Positions 36,336 to 48,823 of a stretch of 64,000 nt of DNA are shown here, in pieces. This DNA comes from Viscum album (taxonomy: Eukaryota > Streptophyta > Magnoliopsida > Santalales > Viscaceae). Position 1 is the stretch's first letter. Each line of letters opens with the position of its first letter. Below the pieces are notes generated by a model, which did not search any database, was not told the origin of the DNA, and worked only from the letters and a program-made list of their open reading frames with translations. The stretch spans positions 1,150,192,050 through 1,150,256,049 of the forward strand of contig OY728165.1 of NCBI GenBank assembly GCA_963277665.1, written 5' to 3'. Position numbers and translations under genes: made by a program.

Positions 36336-36347
36336 ATCTAATAATAA
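36336..36347 (-). promoter_or_regulatory. Decayed primer-binding site of element D
   Basis: ATCTAATAATAA matches CTCTGATACCAA (the complement of TTGGTATCAGAG) at 8 of 12 positions. It lies one base before the LTR start, and the flanks (TTTACTAAACC, TAGAGACC) match the same place in the gag-only element. Confidence 0.6.
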
Positions 36348-36348
36348 T

Positions 36349-39162
36349 TATAGAGACCCTAATTTTTAGACATGATTATTACATCATTTTAATGATAAAA
36401 CATAAAAAATCCTAAAAAAACCAGGATCTAATGGTTTAGTGTCCTTAGAAAATTAGTATAATACAAAATAGTTACATAAAAAAGAATTAACATTATTGTA
36501 TTCCTTCTTCTCTAGATTCTTACTGGACCTCATATTCTCCATAGTATAAGTATTCATGTGATGATATACATCAAAATAGGGGGTCAGAAAAATTCCCAGT
36601 AAGTGAATGAATGAGATACATGAAACATGAGTGAGCATAAAAAATCATAATAAAAAGAAAAAGAAAAGAATAATTATCATAATCAATAGATGAGACACAA
36701 GTTTAAGGAAATTAATTGGGAAATGAATAAAAAAGAAACATCATTTATTTGTGTTCTACTACCATAAAAATTTTTGAACAAAGCTTGTATCATGTTAATA
36801 GATAACTCATGTAAATCATAATAACATAATAATTGTGAAAATTTCTAGTATAATTATCTTTCATATTTCACATTATATAACTAGATACAACACATTAACC
36901 AATGCATTAGAGTTCTATAAAATTTCAGGCACACTATTTACATCATAGAATTTATATAATCTTACATTACACAAATAACATATAAAAATAATATCTATAA
37001 AATAACCCAAGGAAGGGAAATATGTTTCATAATAGTTTCATAAAATACACATCCATGAATAAAAATTATGGTTCCCAAAATAAAAAGTTAATAATATACC
37101 TTGTATAAAAATCATCAATCTTGATTGGATAATAAACATTCTCCAGATAAGTAAAATATGCGTTTTTTGAAAGAATAGTTATTTTGGGAATAAAATATTT
37201 CATTTAACTTCTAATTAGATTGGAATAATGTATATCCCAATATAGAAATGGGGAGGAAAAAGAACATTTATATTATGAATTTTAAATAACACCCACACAG
37301 AAATATTTATGAAATAGGAATAACCAAAGGAAGAGGAAATTGCTTTTTAGAATTCCCTTACATTATATCTTAATGCTATCATATCTATAATATCATATAT
37401 AATAAAATTAAATTTATTAATTTGTAAATAAATTACATATTATGGATTTATTTTTTTAATTATAATTTTTTTAAGTTCATTTATGGCCACATTGATGTGT
37501 TATATAGTTCAATTCTATCATTCTGAAATTGTTCTATTTCAAGATTTCCCTGATCTATTTTCTTGTATACATGTATAGAAGATCATTTAAATTGAGGATA
37601 ATTATCTAAAATTTATAATAATTGTTATTAATTAATCTAGCTTATATATAATTTAATTATATGATATCAGTATGGATAATTAGATAAACAGTTTATGAAA
37701 ATGAATTAATTTATTTTAATGGATTATATGACCATTATTATCTTATATCATCATGATTATTTATATAGGTTTCTGGATATTATATCACTTATAATATTTA
37801 TAATAAAAAATTATTTAGACATAATAATAATTTTATGACTTTCCTTGATGGAAGTATTGAAATATAAGAACGCATCATCCACAGTGGCAGTAAATCGATA
37901 GACCATGACTAATATTGTCATTTTTAGAATAAAATGAAAAAGGAATGATATTTAAAGATAAATTATTCCATTGAAAAAATAAAATTTCATTATATAAAAG
38001 ATAATAGAGTTATAATTCCACATGGATATGTGGGGTTAGGATATGATAAGAACAGAAATAAATTTGAAATTAAATTAAAATAAAAAATAAATAGTATTTT
38101 ATATATTGAAGTTATCCTCCTTGAAAACCTTGTTAGGATAAAGGGTTTGGTATTTTTATAAGACCAAGAACTTTTGGAAATAAGGGAGGGATTGAGGGGA
38201 GTATAGGTTAGATCTTGGACAACTGTCAAGTGGTGGAAGGTGTGAGGAGAAAAGTGGTGAGGGTGATATTTATAGTAGATGAGAGGGGTGTTTTCTCATT
38301 ATTTTATTCATTCATGTATTATTTTACCACAAGACATTGAATAGAGTGATCCTTATCATTAAATATATTAAAACAATAATGTATAGTTCTATATTTTGTT
38401 CTTACATCTTTCTCATATCAGTAATGACTTAAAAATTCATGAATTTACATTTTATCATAAATTATCATTTTTTACTATTCATAAACTATTCATGAATTTT
38501 AGAAAAATCCAAAACAAATAATCCTAATCATTTTCAATGAGTTTAATTCAAAAACGAACTCTATTTTTTGAAACTAATTTATTAATTATGATAAATTTAC
38601 TTTCTAAATAAATACATCATTTATTCAAAAAAATACCAATTTTGAAATTGTAATGGATTTTATAAAACATTGAAAAATTAATTAAGGTGTGATAAAATTA
38701 TATTATATTAATAAAATACAAGAATATTAATTTATGAATTCATTTTGTTAAATAAATTTTATTTTAAACAATAATATTAATTATATAATTCTAAATAATA
38801 ATTTATGTTTTAAAAAAATATAAAACAATATCTATCATGTTAAAAACATTTATTTATTTATACTATGATATTATTCTGTCATATTTTCATTTATAAGAAG
38901 CAAAAATCTTATTTATAAAAAAATATGTGAGGTTATTATTCAATTTTCTGGATTACTCTTCTTAAGGGTGATAATACTATTGTAATGTTTATGTTATTAT
39001 TTCATCATTAACAGTTCCTTAACTTTTATAAATACCCCTTATTTAATTAATTCTTCATATATAAAGATTATATTTTGTTATACAAGAGATTTTATGTGAT
39101 TTAAACCATATGAAATTATTATAAGAAGGGAGTTTCCACTAATAAAATTATGGGTCGTTAAA
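36349..39162 (-). repeat. 5' LTR of element D
   Basis: It runs from TATAGAGACCC to TGGGTCGTTA on the plus strand. The palindrome copy is CCAATGCATTAG (36899-36910). A hairpin-like CCACAGTGGCAGTAAATCGATAGACC lies near 37880. It is collinear with 17524-20282 but strongly diverged. Confidence 0.75.
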
Positions 39163-40467
39163 AAACAATCTTCTTTTCATTTTAAAAATTATTTTATTAT
39201 TGAATTTTTTCTGAAATAGTGAACCGATTTTTTTAATAGACATGAATTGAAATAAAATCACAACATAACGAAGCCTTATTTAGTAGAAGTTTCAATTGTA
39301 AATTCCTAGGGTTATTTTGAAAGAAATTGTTCCCTTAAAATTTCGGTTATTATTGGGTATCAAAATTAAAAAAGGCATTTTCCTCATGAAATATTAGAGT
39401 GGTCATTTAATTGAATTTACAACTATAATAACATATTTTGATCTTAATAATGATATAATAAGAACAACCTATAATGATACCATATGCATTATTTATTTTG
39501 ATGGATTTTTTTAATGATGAGATATTTACAAAACATTTTATTTTCCATGGGGTATTCTATGATAATTTTTTAAAATTTTTATCAAACATATTTTTTTCAT
39601 ATGTTATGATGTAATGATATGTTGAATGTTTTATGATAATTTTTCACACATATGTAGAGTATTCATTATTTTATGGGTGGTTATGAAATCATATAGCCCA
39701 CCAATGATTTGTGTAATGCTTTATATTTTAGGTTATAATAAGGGGAAACAATTTCATGTTCCTCAAACACTATAGAAAACTTGTCGATTTTCTTGACACA
39801 CTATTTGAAACAATATGAAATGATTTATTTAATATTGAAATCAAGTGATAATGCCTAATTATTTATTAAATGGGATATATCTATTAATTCATGATCATCA
39901 ATGATTGGATGACATTGGTAGTTAATGTTTAAATATGAAAGGTTTTTTATACTAAAAATGGAATCATAGATTTATGTCATGTTTTCATGATTTGGAAGTT
40001 ATTTTTTTTCAAGATTGAATTATATAATTATATCACTCAAATGATTACATTTTTTAAAGGAAAATGTTTTATGTAATGACCCATTTTTATGAAATGTGAA
40101 TGATTTTTTATAAACATTGTATGTTATAGTCATGATGGTATAATCTTATGAATATCTTATGTATTGATATAATTTTTGATTGATAAATCCTATATTTACT
40201 GTTACTTATATTTAAAGATCAATTCTACTTCTATTTCCTTTCCCTTGGTTATTAATAATTATTTAAAATAAGGTATTTCTAAGTGAATAACTATGTGGGA
40301 AGATCATTTTCAGAGACGTTAAAGATATTTATAGAAATAATTTTTTTATGTATCAAGTTATCAAAGACACTGAACCTTTATAGTTTTTGCAAAGATCATA
40401 ATTTTATGTTTTAAATATTAATCTAAAATGATATAATTTTTATGTATGAATTGTTTGGGTCTCTATA
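39163..40467 (+). repeat. LTR of element E-prime, right part
   Basis: Continues the LTR broken at 17523. GGCATTTTCCTCATGAA near 39372 matches GATATTTTCCTCAAGAA in the complement of the gag-only LTR near 6080. TCAAAGACACTGAACCTTT (40360s) matches the complement of AAAGGATCG..TTTAGTGTCTTTGG near 5310. It ends GGGTCTCTATA, like GTCTCTACA. The next bases (ATGGACACCAAGAC, then GGTTCA...GAAACTA) resemble a decayed primer-binding site and the leader of the gag-only element. Confidence 0.6.
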
Positions 40468-43400
40468 AAAATGGACACCAAGACATGGTTCAAAAAAATC
40501 AAGAAACTAATCTAAGATCTAGATCGTGATAAACTCCACAATAATAGAAATGATAACTTCCAATCCCAATCCTAGTTCCCACCTTGCCCAGAAGACATGA
40601 GTGACTCCATGGAGAGAAAGTAACTATACCTAATGATTATAGAAAATGAAATGGGTTTTATAATTGATCATCATAACTATTCTAATAATAAGAAAATATA
40701 TTTCAATATCAAGTAAAAAAAGTCCAACATGGTTTGTGTCCATCAATTATCAACTGAATCATGGTACATTTAAAAAAATACTTTGAAATCCTTCTGAATA
40801 GACTCTAAAGAGTCACCATGAAAGGGAAGATCTATAAATGGAAGTATAACATTACAATATAGTTTCATAATATAAAAAAAATTGTTTCAGTTATATAATA
40901 CAATGATTTAAGTGGATAATATTTTATGATCATTATATCTCTTTCCATAGCCTAACTTACCTTGGAAACTGATGGGACAAGATCTTATGTATATATATTC
41001 CCAATAACATCCTGTGTTTTTATTTATTCCCGGGATTCTCCCTTATAAGGACATTAAGATGCCACGCATTTTTAATCATCAGGTCTAAACTAGGATCACT
41101 AGCTTAATGTTGATCCAACTATAATTAATTTTAATTAAATATCAAAAAAAATGAAAAAGATGACCATATATCCCAAAACTATAACACATTTTTGTGAAAT
41201 CATAAAATTAGTACATAATTGTCCCATTTTCTAACAATATATCAAACTAGATTATTCAACCATAATTTTTGTTTTCATTTCATGATACCACCTCAATTAT
41301 ATTTATCTTGCTTCCATTTTTGAACAAAGGGAATGATCTAAAAACCTCTATAGTCAATGCCACATCAATGTGATTTTTCTTCACTATTATGCTCTCCTAA
41401 AAAATTTATTCTCTATAAACATGATCTTTTTAGTTTGGTATGAACATTAAAAAATCATAAACTAAATATACCCCCATAAACCAATTCTAATTATCTATTC
41501 GTTAAGAAAATCATTGTAAACATGCTCTAGATATAGGTTCACAAACTAAGAAAACTGAGTACCATATTCTATAAAACAATGATCTCCCTATGAAAAGGTA
41601 AAAACTCATATTCCATTTTCTCTATCAGCATCATAGGGTAGATCTATTAGTTGTAGTATTTCATTATTGTATCCCAATTTATATATTTTTGAAATTTTTC
41701 TTTTTATATATGTTACCACCACTTCCATTGTAGACCATCGAGAAATTACATTCTAATTCCATACTTAGAGGCTTCGTGAATTTTATGAAGGTGTAAAATT
41801 CTATCAAAGTGTTCAATAAATTCCTCATTAACTATCTGGAACATTTCACAATGAAAAATTAGTGGATACTACATATAAAATCTCAAATCATGGTCTATCA
41901 TTTATTCAATTTCGCCATTGTTGAATTTTTTGATAAACTAGATCATATGGATGAAGCTTTCCACCAAAATGAGATCAACAAGAGGATTTTACTGACGGAT
42001 ATACCCAAAATCTTGTCTCTATAATGATTTAATATTATTTTAATATAATACATAATCTATAATAATGAAGATGGAAATCATTTATATAAAATTTTATCCA
42101 ATAAAAATAAATAATATTCATAAAATTATAAAAAATAGTCCAAACAAAACAATAATTACACTGAAAACCTCTAATCTCACTTGGTATATCAAGTATTTTC
42201 ATGAAACTAAGGTTTCCAGGATCACTCTAATACAATATACCAAATACAAATAGTCATATCTCTATTTAATAAGTATTTGTGATAATCATAAGGGTGATAC
42301 ACATGAATAATGATTTTCATTAATGTAATGTGATCTTAATTTATAATTTTTTAAATTAAAAACCTGGGAAGATTATAACATCATTCGAATTGTCTTTTCA
42401 TAATCACTAAAGAAAATTCTGGAACAACATAGTATTTAATCATGATCCATTGTATCATATGAAGATAATATGTATAAAATTTCACAATGAAATAAAAAAA
42501 TTATATAACTAAAGAATTAGGGTGCCAATATTGAGAATCAATGATTATCATATATCTTAACAAACTAAATGATCACATATAACATCTTTATTAAATGATA
42601 TCATAGTAAAAAAATAATAACATCACAATATGTAACATTAAAAAAATGATAGCTCCCTCTCCATGAGACTATAGGCCACCTTCATCCAAACCAACTGGTA
42701 GAAAATAATAGAAAGTGGTTTTGTCACAAAAATAATTTTCATCCCTTTTATGTATCTCATAAATCCAAATCAATAAAATCCATAATGAAAGTATAGGTTG
42801 TATTCTCAAATTCCTAGTTGAATATATCCAATTAATCTATAAAATATATAATGATGTCCATCAATTATTTCATATTTAAAATGGATTCCTAAACAACATC
42901 AATGATATAATTATCTATTTATAATGAATTACATTTTTTCCATTCATTTCATTACATTCATTTTCATTCCATTCCCAATTAAAATCAATAAGTAATGAAG
43001 TCATATCACATATATAATGGTAGAAACGAGTAAATTAAAAAAAATCATGTATCTATTAATATAAAAATATAAATTTTTTAAATAATTATATCCATGGTCC
43101 CAGAAAGAAATATATTTCTAATATAAACCAAGAGGGAAATATAAGAAATAATAGTGTACACAACTAAATTGTTATGATACACAAGGAAACAATATTTTAA
43201 ATTCCCAACTACAACTATTTTATTACATAAACCCCTATAAATTGATACCCCTAGTCTCTATGTAATAAATGACACCACCTGTAGTGATACATAACTCTAC
43301 TAGGGATGGTATTTAATTATTTTTTCCACATACCAAAAGGTATAAAAATGTTCTATTACATTATCATTAAATTATAGGTAAATTGGACAATGTTTCACAA

Positions 43401-44084
43401 AAAAATTGAAATTCATAATCTAGAACAATGTTTTATAATCACATTCCAAAAAATAAGACATTTGAAATATAATACCATTATTCATAAAACATTTTGTAAA
43501 GTGAAACAAAACTACTCCAATTTGTTAAAAACAAATTTTATTGAAAAATAATCATTAATAACTTTATTCAAACACATAAACAGCATAAAAGTATGCTCTA
43601 TGAGAAAATAAATTTCAAAAACTACATTTATTGCACTAAAATATCAAATAAAATTACATAAATTCATTTTATAAATAAGAAATGTAAATCATTAAAAAAT
43701 CATAACCCATGCCAAGAGTTGCACCATATGACAGAGATACCACTATTGAGAATGAAGAAAATAATGTTTTATTCTAATGTGATTAGGGGAAAAGATAATT
43801 ATTCCTCATAAGATAATATAAATGAAAACGCTATCAATTCCCAATTATAGCTATATTTTCTCACGATAACCAAAAAAATATTCCATAACATTTTGCTGAT
43901 GAAAGATAAGAGGTAGATCATGAAAAAGAAGAATAAATGAAAGAGAAAATGATCTTACCTCTATGGTAATATAACTGACCATTGTATTCATATATAAATA
44001 TTACTTATTCATTGATTAATATTTAATGAATTTATAAAATACACATCCTATGACTATAAAGGATTAATATATTTGGATAATAGT
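40468..44084. other. Decayed AT-rich region, no gene recognised
   Basis: 3.6 kb with no open frame beyond about 60 codons. Leader-like sequence in the first 60 bases suggests it starts as internal retroelement DNA of E-prime or a relative. On the right it should adjoin or include the inner end of element A. I could not identify gag, RT or integrase motifs in either strand. Confidence 0.4.
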
Positions 44085-46812
44085 TATACAATAAACTTAT
44101 TGTTTGAAATATCTTCATCATCTCATATATATTAATTGTTTTCATTATTCTTCATATAAATATCATTATAAATCATGTATTAAAACCCTAGGTAATGGAA
44201 ACAAAAGATATGGTGGGATTAGATGATTATTAATGGTAATTATGGATGATTTCAATCAATTATCTTGTTATGGAACAAGGTAAACATAAGTATTTGAGAC
44301 TATGAATGTTACTTAAAATGTTAATCCAAATATATCATGAACTTTAACATATATTAAAGGCATAAAACAAAAATAATTTTAAAATACATGAACCATAAGA
44401 GTTAGAAAAACATAAATGAATCATTAACCAAAAAGTTCAATTTATATAATTGATGAACTATCATGAGTATAAAAACCAATTAATATTTCATGGTTAACAT
44501 CCAAGGCCATCATGTTTTAATGGATTATAAATCAAAACATATTTCTCATTTTGTAATGGGTCTAAAATTATCATGTGTTTCACATAGTGTTCTAATCATA
44601 TCATCTCGTTTCACATAGAGAATCAAGCACATTGAATTGTTTCCCATCATCATAACCAAGAGATATAAAACATTACCCAATACATTTTTTGTATATTTTG
44701 GTCACACATTTCACATAATTAAAATTATACGTATGTGTTCCAAAATATCATAAAAAATCATCATATCATGAACCATATAAAGAAATGGTCTTCATAAAAA
44801 CTTCATCAATGAAAAACCCGTAAAAATTATATAGATATTACAATTATATAATAATTTCATTATTAAATAACCAAAGTAAAACTAATGAGTTCAATTAACA
44901 TTTCATTATTTTATCTTATCATAACATATGGGAAAGTAATAGAAATCGTAAACATATTGTAATTATAATAAAAAAATAATCTAAAGAAACCATAGGATTA
45001 GTATCCTCGGAACATGACTAAAGTATATATTATATAACATCATTGTATGTCACCATATATAGGAAATTATTTCGATTGGTATTGTGGAACATTTATTTAA
45101 TAATTATTTTCATCTTGATATCATTTATTTAAAATTTTGAAGAATTCAATATTTTAAATGAAAAATTTTAATTAAAAATATCATTTAATGTTGAAAATGA
45201 ATCTATGAGTCACTAAGATTTCATAAAGCTATAATATATTGGTCATGGCATACACATTAAATTAATGATTCCTCTATCATCATTGCAAAAAATTCATAAG
45301 TGTCTTATTTGAAAACATAAAATAAGATTCTATATAAAACCTTTTTATAAGTTAATGAATGTGTGAAAATATTTTTAAACAATTAATATATAAAATTAAA
45401 TGAGTTATTTAAAACTTTTATAGAAAACATGAAGATGGAAAAATGGATTTTGAACTAAATATAGAAATAAAGTTAGTTTTCCTTGAAAAAATTATTTTCA
45501 ACCATTTAATTAGTAAACTCTGGAAATTAAAGGAAAAATATTTATCTTCAGGAAATAACCATAGGAGAAAAAAATTAATTTTTTTTCTAGAAAGGTATAC
45601 TATAGGATATCATCAAAGAAATTATATTATTAACATTTCTTATAAACAAAAAGATTGTAACACTACAACTTTATAAATTTATTTTCATTTGGATCATTAG
45701 ACCCATGAATAGAGAAAAATTAGATGGATATTTATATCCATAAAAAATTATTTGTATCCAAAAATTCATTCATTGTAATTATATACACCAAAATAAATAA
45801 AACGGTATTGAATATGATATGTGTCTCCCATAAATAAAAGAGATATTATAAATCCATTACATGAAATGGAATATTTTGAATCCTAAGACCCATGAAAGAA
45901 TAAAATTAAATGAAAATTTATATATCTTTAAATTAAATAAATTCATGATATAAGATTAAAAATGGTCTGTATATACACCTCATAAAATCAGACAGGTGAA
46001 AAACATATCTTATGTCCCAAAAAAGAGAAACTGAGAAAAAAATACCTTACCTCATGTCATGAATAACATTTTATGGATTGGAACCTCCTATATAATAAGA
46101 ATATATTTATTATACATATATTAATATAAAATTTTCATATATAAATATAATATTTTATGTTATTTAAATATAACATTTTATTTACAATTCCTTTATTAAA
46201 TCATGTTTCAGGTAATAAACGATTTGTTTTTCTTGTATAATTTTGTTTAGTAGTTTTGGTCCTTTTAATTTCATAAAAGTTAAATGTTATCAAAAATGAT
46301 AATAATTATATAAATATAATATATAATTATTACATATAAAATTTGATCCATCCAAAAATTAATAAATTGAAAAATGAAATACAGTTTTTGGGGAGAAAGT
46401 ATTTTTTGTATAGACAGGAATGATGTTTCCATATTCATGAGAGATTTAATTAAGAAAAGGTATATAATAAATCATAAATTTAGAATAATTATTGTTTCAT
46501 ATATATAATAGATATTCATTTAATTTAACCTTATTTTCTTGCATTTAATTCTAAATTTAGAAATGAATACCATCACTTTGTGAGGTGGTAGTCCGTTGTA
46601 CACAGGAGAGATGTCTTCGTATTCCATCACAATGTAAAGAAAGAAGGTATATTTCATAAAATATTTTTATAATAATTTATAGTTAATAAATATTCAACAA
46701 AAAATTATATCCTTTCATGTGAGGAGAGGATGTATAACAAATTTATTCTATCCACGAGGCGGTAATCCTCTATACACACAAGTGATGCTTTCATTCCCCA
46801 TTCAATTGTTTG
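44085..46812 (-). repeat. Fragment of LTR A, interrupted by B
   Basis: Three minus-sense hairpins spaced about 185 bases apart at about 46385-46425, 46570-46612 and 46750-46796 (for example GTGAGGTGGTAGTCCGTTGTACACAG) match H1-H3 of the gag-only LTR in the same order. ACATTACCCAATACATTTT near 44671 matches the palindrome region. The left boundary is set by a weak primer-binding site (GGATAATAG, 44075-44083) and by its distance to the palindrome. The other half of this LTR should lie beyond element B, outside the window. Confidence 0.55.
46385..46796 (-). other. LTR hairpin triplet in A
   Basis: Loops read GGAGAAAGTATTTTTTGTATAGACAG, GAGGTGGTAGTCCGTTGTACACAG and GAGGCGGTAATCCTCTATACACAC, all variants of GAGACGGTATTCCGTACGTACGCAC. 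Stems are partly lost. Element B starts 16 bases to the right of the third hairpin. Confidence 0.65.
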
Positions 46813-48823
46813 TGTGACACCCCAAGATTTTTGTGAAATTATTTTTTAAATAATTTTATTTATTTAAATACATTTCCTAAAACAAAATAGTATATTTATC
46901 TTTAGTCACACACAACATCGAGTTTGTCTTATGGTACACGTAACACTGAGTAGATCATTCCTTTCAAGAAACATTGATTGTAATTGAAATCTAACATGTA
47001 ATTGAAATATTATTATAGATTTAATCTATCCATTTTAATAGTGGTTATAAATAATATTAAATAAATTATGATATTATGGTTTAAAAATGTTTATATAATG
47101 AATTATTTTGTGACCAGTTAATTATAAATGAAAATTAAACCTTTTCAAAAATAAAAGGACCCAATTTTCTCAAAAGCTAATTTTATTTTCACACGTATGT
47201 TTTATATAAATTAATTAACAGAATAACTTTTTGGTATTGATTTTAATTAAATTTATATGTTATATATTTAATAAAATATTCAATAGTCATCTTAAATTTT
47301 TTTCTAGGTAAGAGATAAGAATAGACCCAAATTGTCTTTTAAAAACTATAGTTTTCAAAATACATGATTTGTTGTTTTTTATTGTTCACTTATGTTGAAA
47401 ATTAATTTTTTTACTCATTGAAAATAATTTTTATAAAATGATGCATTATTTTTAAAAGATTAATATCAAAATTATCATAGACTAAATATTCGGGTTTTCT
47501 TTTTTTAAAAATTTATTTTTAATGATTAATGAAGATGATAATTTTTAATTGAAAACTGTAATTTATCATCACATCCTTGGGATTTATTTCAAAATAAATT
47601 GTGCCTATTTTATGATAGAATGTTAGAAAAATGGATACCATAATTTTAATTAGAATTAATTGATTATATAATAAGGTTAACATAATTTATTACTATAATT
47701 AGTAGTGAAAATATGTTAAATTAATTAACTCAAGTAACATTAAAATTGGGGTTTTCTCAGTATATGAATTTGTATTGAAATTAAAAAAATAAACATAGAA
47801 AATAATTTTTTAATGAATTGAAATTAATATTTATAATAAATAGTTTTAAATTATGTAATCAATATTATTTTAATTTTATTCCTAAAGTTTAAATTACATA
47901 GTTATATAAAAATTCAAGTTTTCTTAGTAAAAACAATGATGATAAAATTGATTCAACTTAAAGACTAAGGGATAAACTGATATAAAACGTACTCATTTTT
48001 TAGTGTAATTTTCTATAAACCTATTCACAAATTCCCTCAATTATTAATCAATTTTGGATCTACATGATGTGGGTGAGATGACACAATATTTAATTCTTTT
48101 GGGTATTTCTAATAATACCACTCCTAAATTTTAAAAGGGCACCCACTGACCACCACTTCATCACACCTCTAAAGAAATTTGGATCCTCAACAAACTCACA
48201 AAATCAATTCCCATAATTCCTACATTATATCAAGAGTCCATTATTAATATATTAATCTAACCAATCGATGTTTTAGTTGAAAACCATGATTTATATAGGA
48301 AGAAGAGTCAACAATATTCAATTATAATTTTTATTTTATATGTTCATCCCCCTCCTTAAATTAATATTATATATTGTGAAATAATTATCTTCATATCAAA
48401 AATATAAATAGAATTATTTATTTTATATTTAAGAACAAAAAAAATAACAAAGATCCATCAAATTGGTTAATACATCATCTTTCATCTGTATTGTAGATTA
48501 CTCACTCATGAACCAGTATAATTTTTTCCCTTTACAAACATTAATTGTTGGATATAAAATTTTATTTTTAGTTTACATATGATATATTTTATATTTATAA
48601 TTATATTATTCCTTTGGTTTTGGCACATCAAAAATACCTCCATGTTTTTCTTTTTTTTTTATGAATACAATAACATTGTTCCTGTGCATAGAGAACTACC
48701 TCCTCGTGAAGTAATGTGATTCATTCAGACCTTATATAGAATGTATTATGTATTGGTTTAATTTAAATATTTGATATATCAGATATAAAAATTGTATTGT
48801 AATCATAATATAAATATAAACTA
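46813..48823 (+). repeat. 5' LTR of element B, left part
   Basis: Starts TGTGACACCCCAAGATTTTTG, close to TGTAACACCCC. Plus-sense hairpins occur at about 48479-48512 (TTCAT...ATGAA arms) and 48676-48713 (GTGCATAGAGAACTACCTCCTC loop). Element C interrupts it after 48823; it resumes at 59313 and ends near 62329, giving about 5.0 kb in all. Confidence 0.7.
48479..48713 (+). other. LTR hairpins H3 and H2 of B
   Basis: Two plus-sense copies 197 bases apart. The loops CTGTATTGTAGATTACTCACT and GTGCATAGAGAACTACCTCC align with the complement of the GAGACGGTA..GTACGTACG loop. The third member lies beyond element C at 59343-59395. Confidence 0.65.

Larger units (their letters stand above)
17524..39162 (-). 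mobile_element. Ty3/gypsy element D (interrupted by F)
   Basis: LTRs 17524-20282 and 36349-39162 share collinear sequence (for example ATGACTTTCCTTGA near 18961 and 37837, and TTTTCTTGTATA near 18668 and 37558). Between them lie pol (20341-23600), inserted element F with its target duplication (23601-34899), gag/protease remnants (34900-36330) and a primer-binding site (36336-36347). Without F the element is about 10.3 kb. It inserted antisense in the LTR of E-prime. LTR divergence is large by eye and pol has many stops, so it is old. No clean 5-bp target duplication was seen (AAAAT against AAACA). Confidence 0.8.

Noticed and set aside
43900..44000. Splice-donor-like CTTACCTCTATGG near 43956 as part of another LTR leader
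   Set aside because: No LTR boundary, hairpin or palindrome lies at the expected distances; likely chance in AT-rich DNA.
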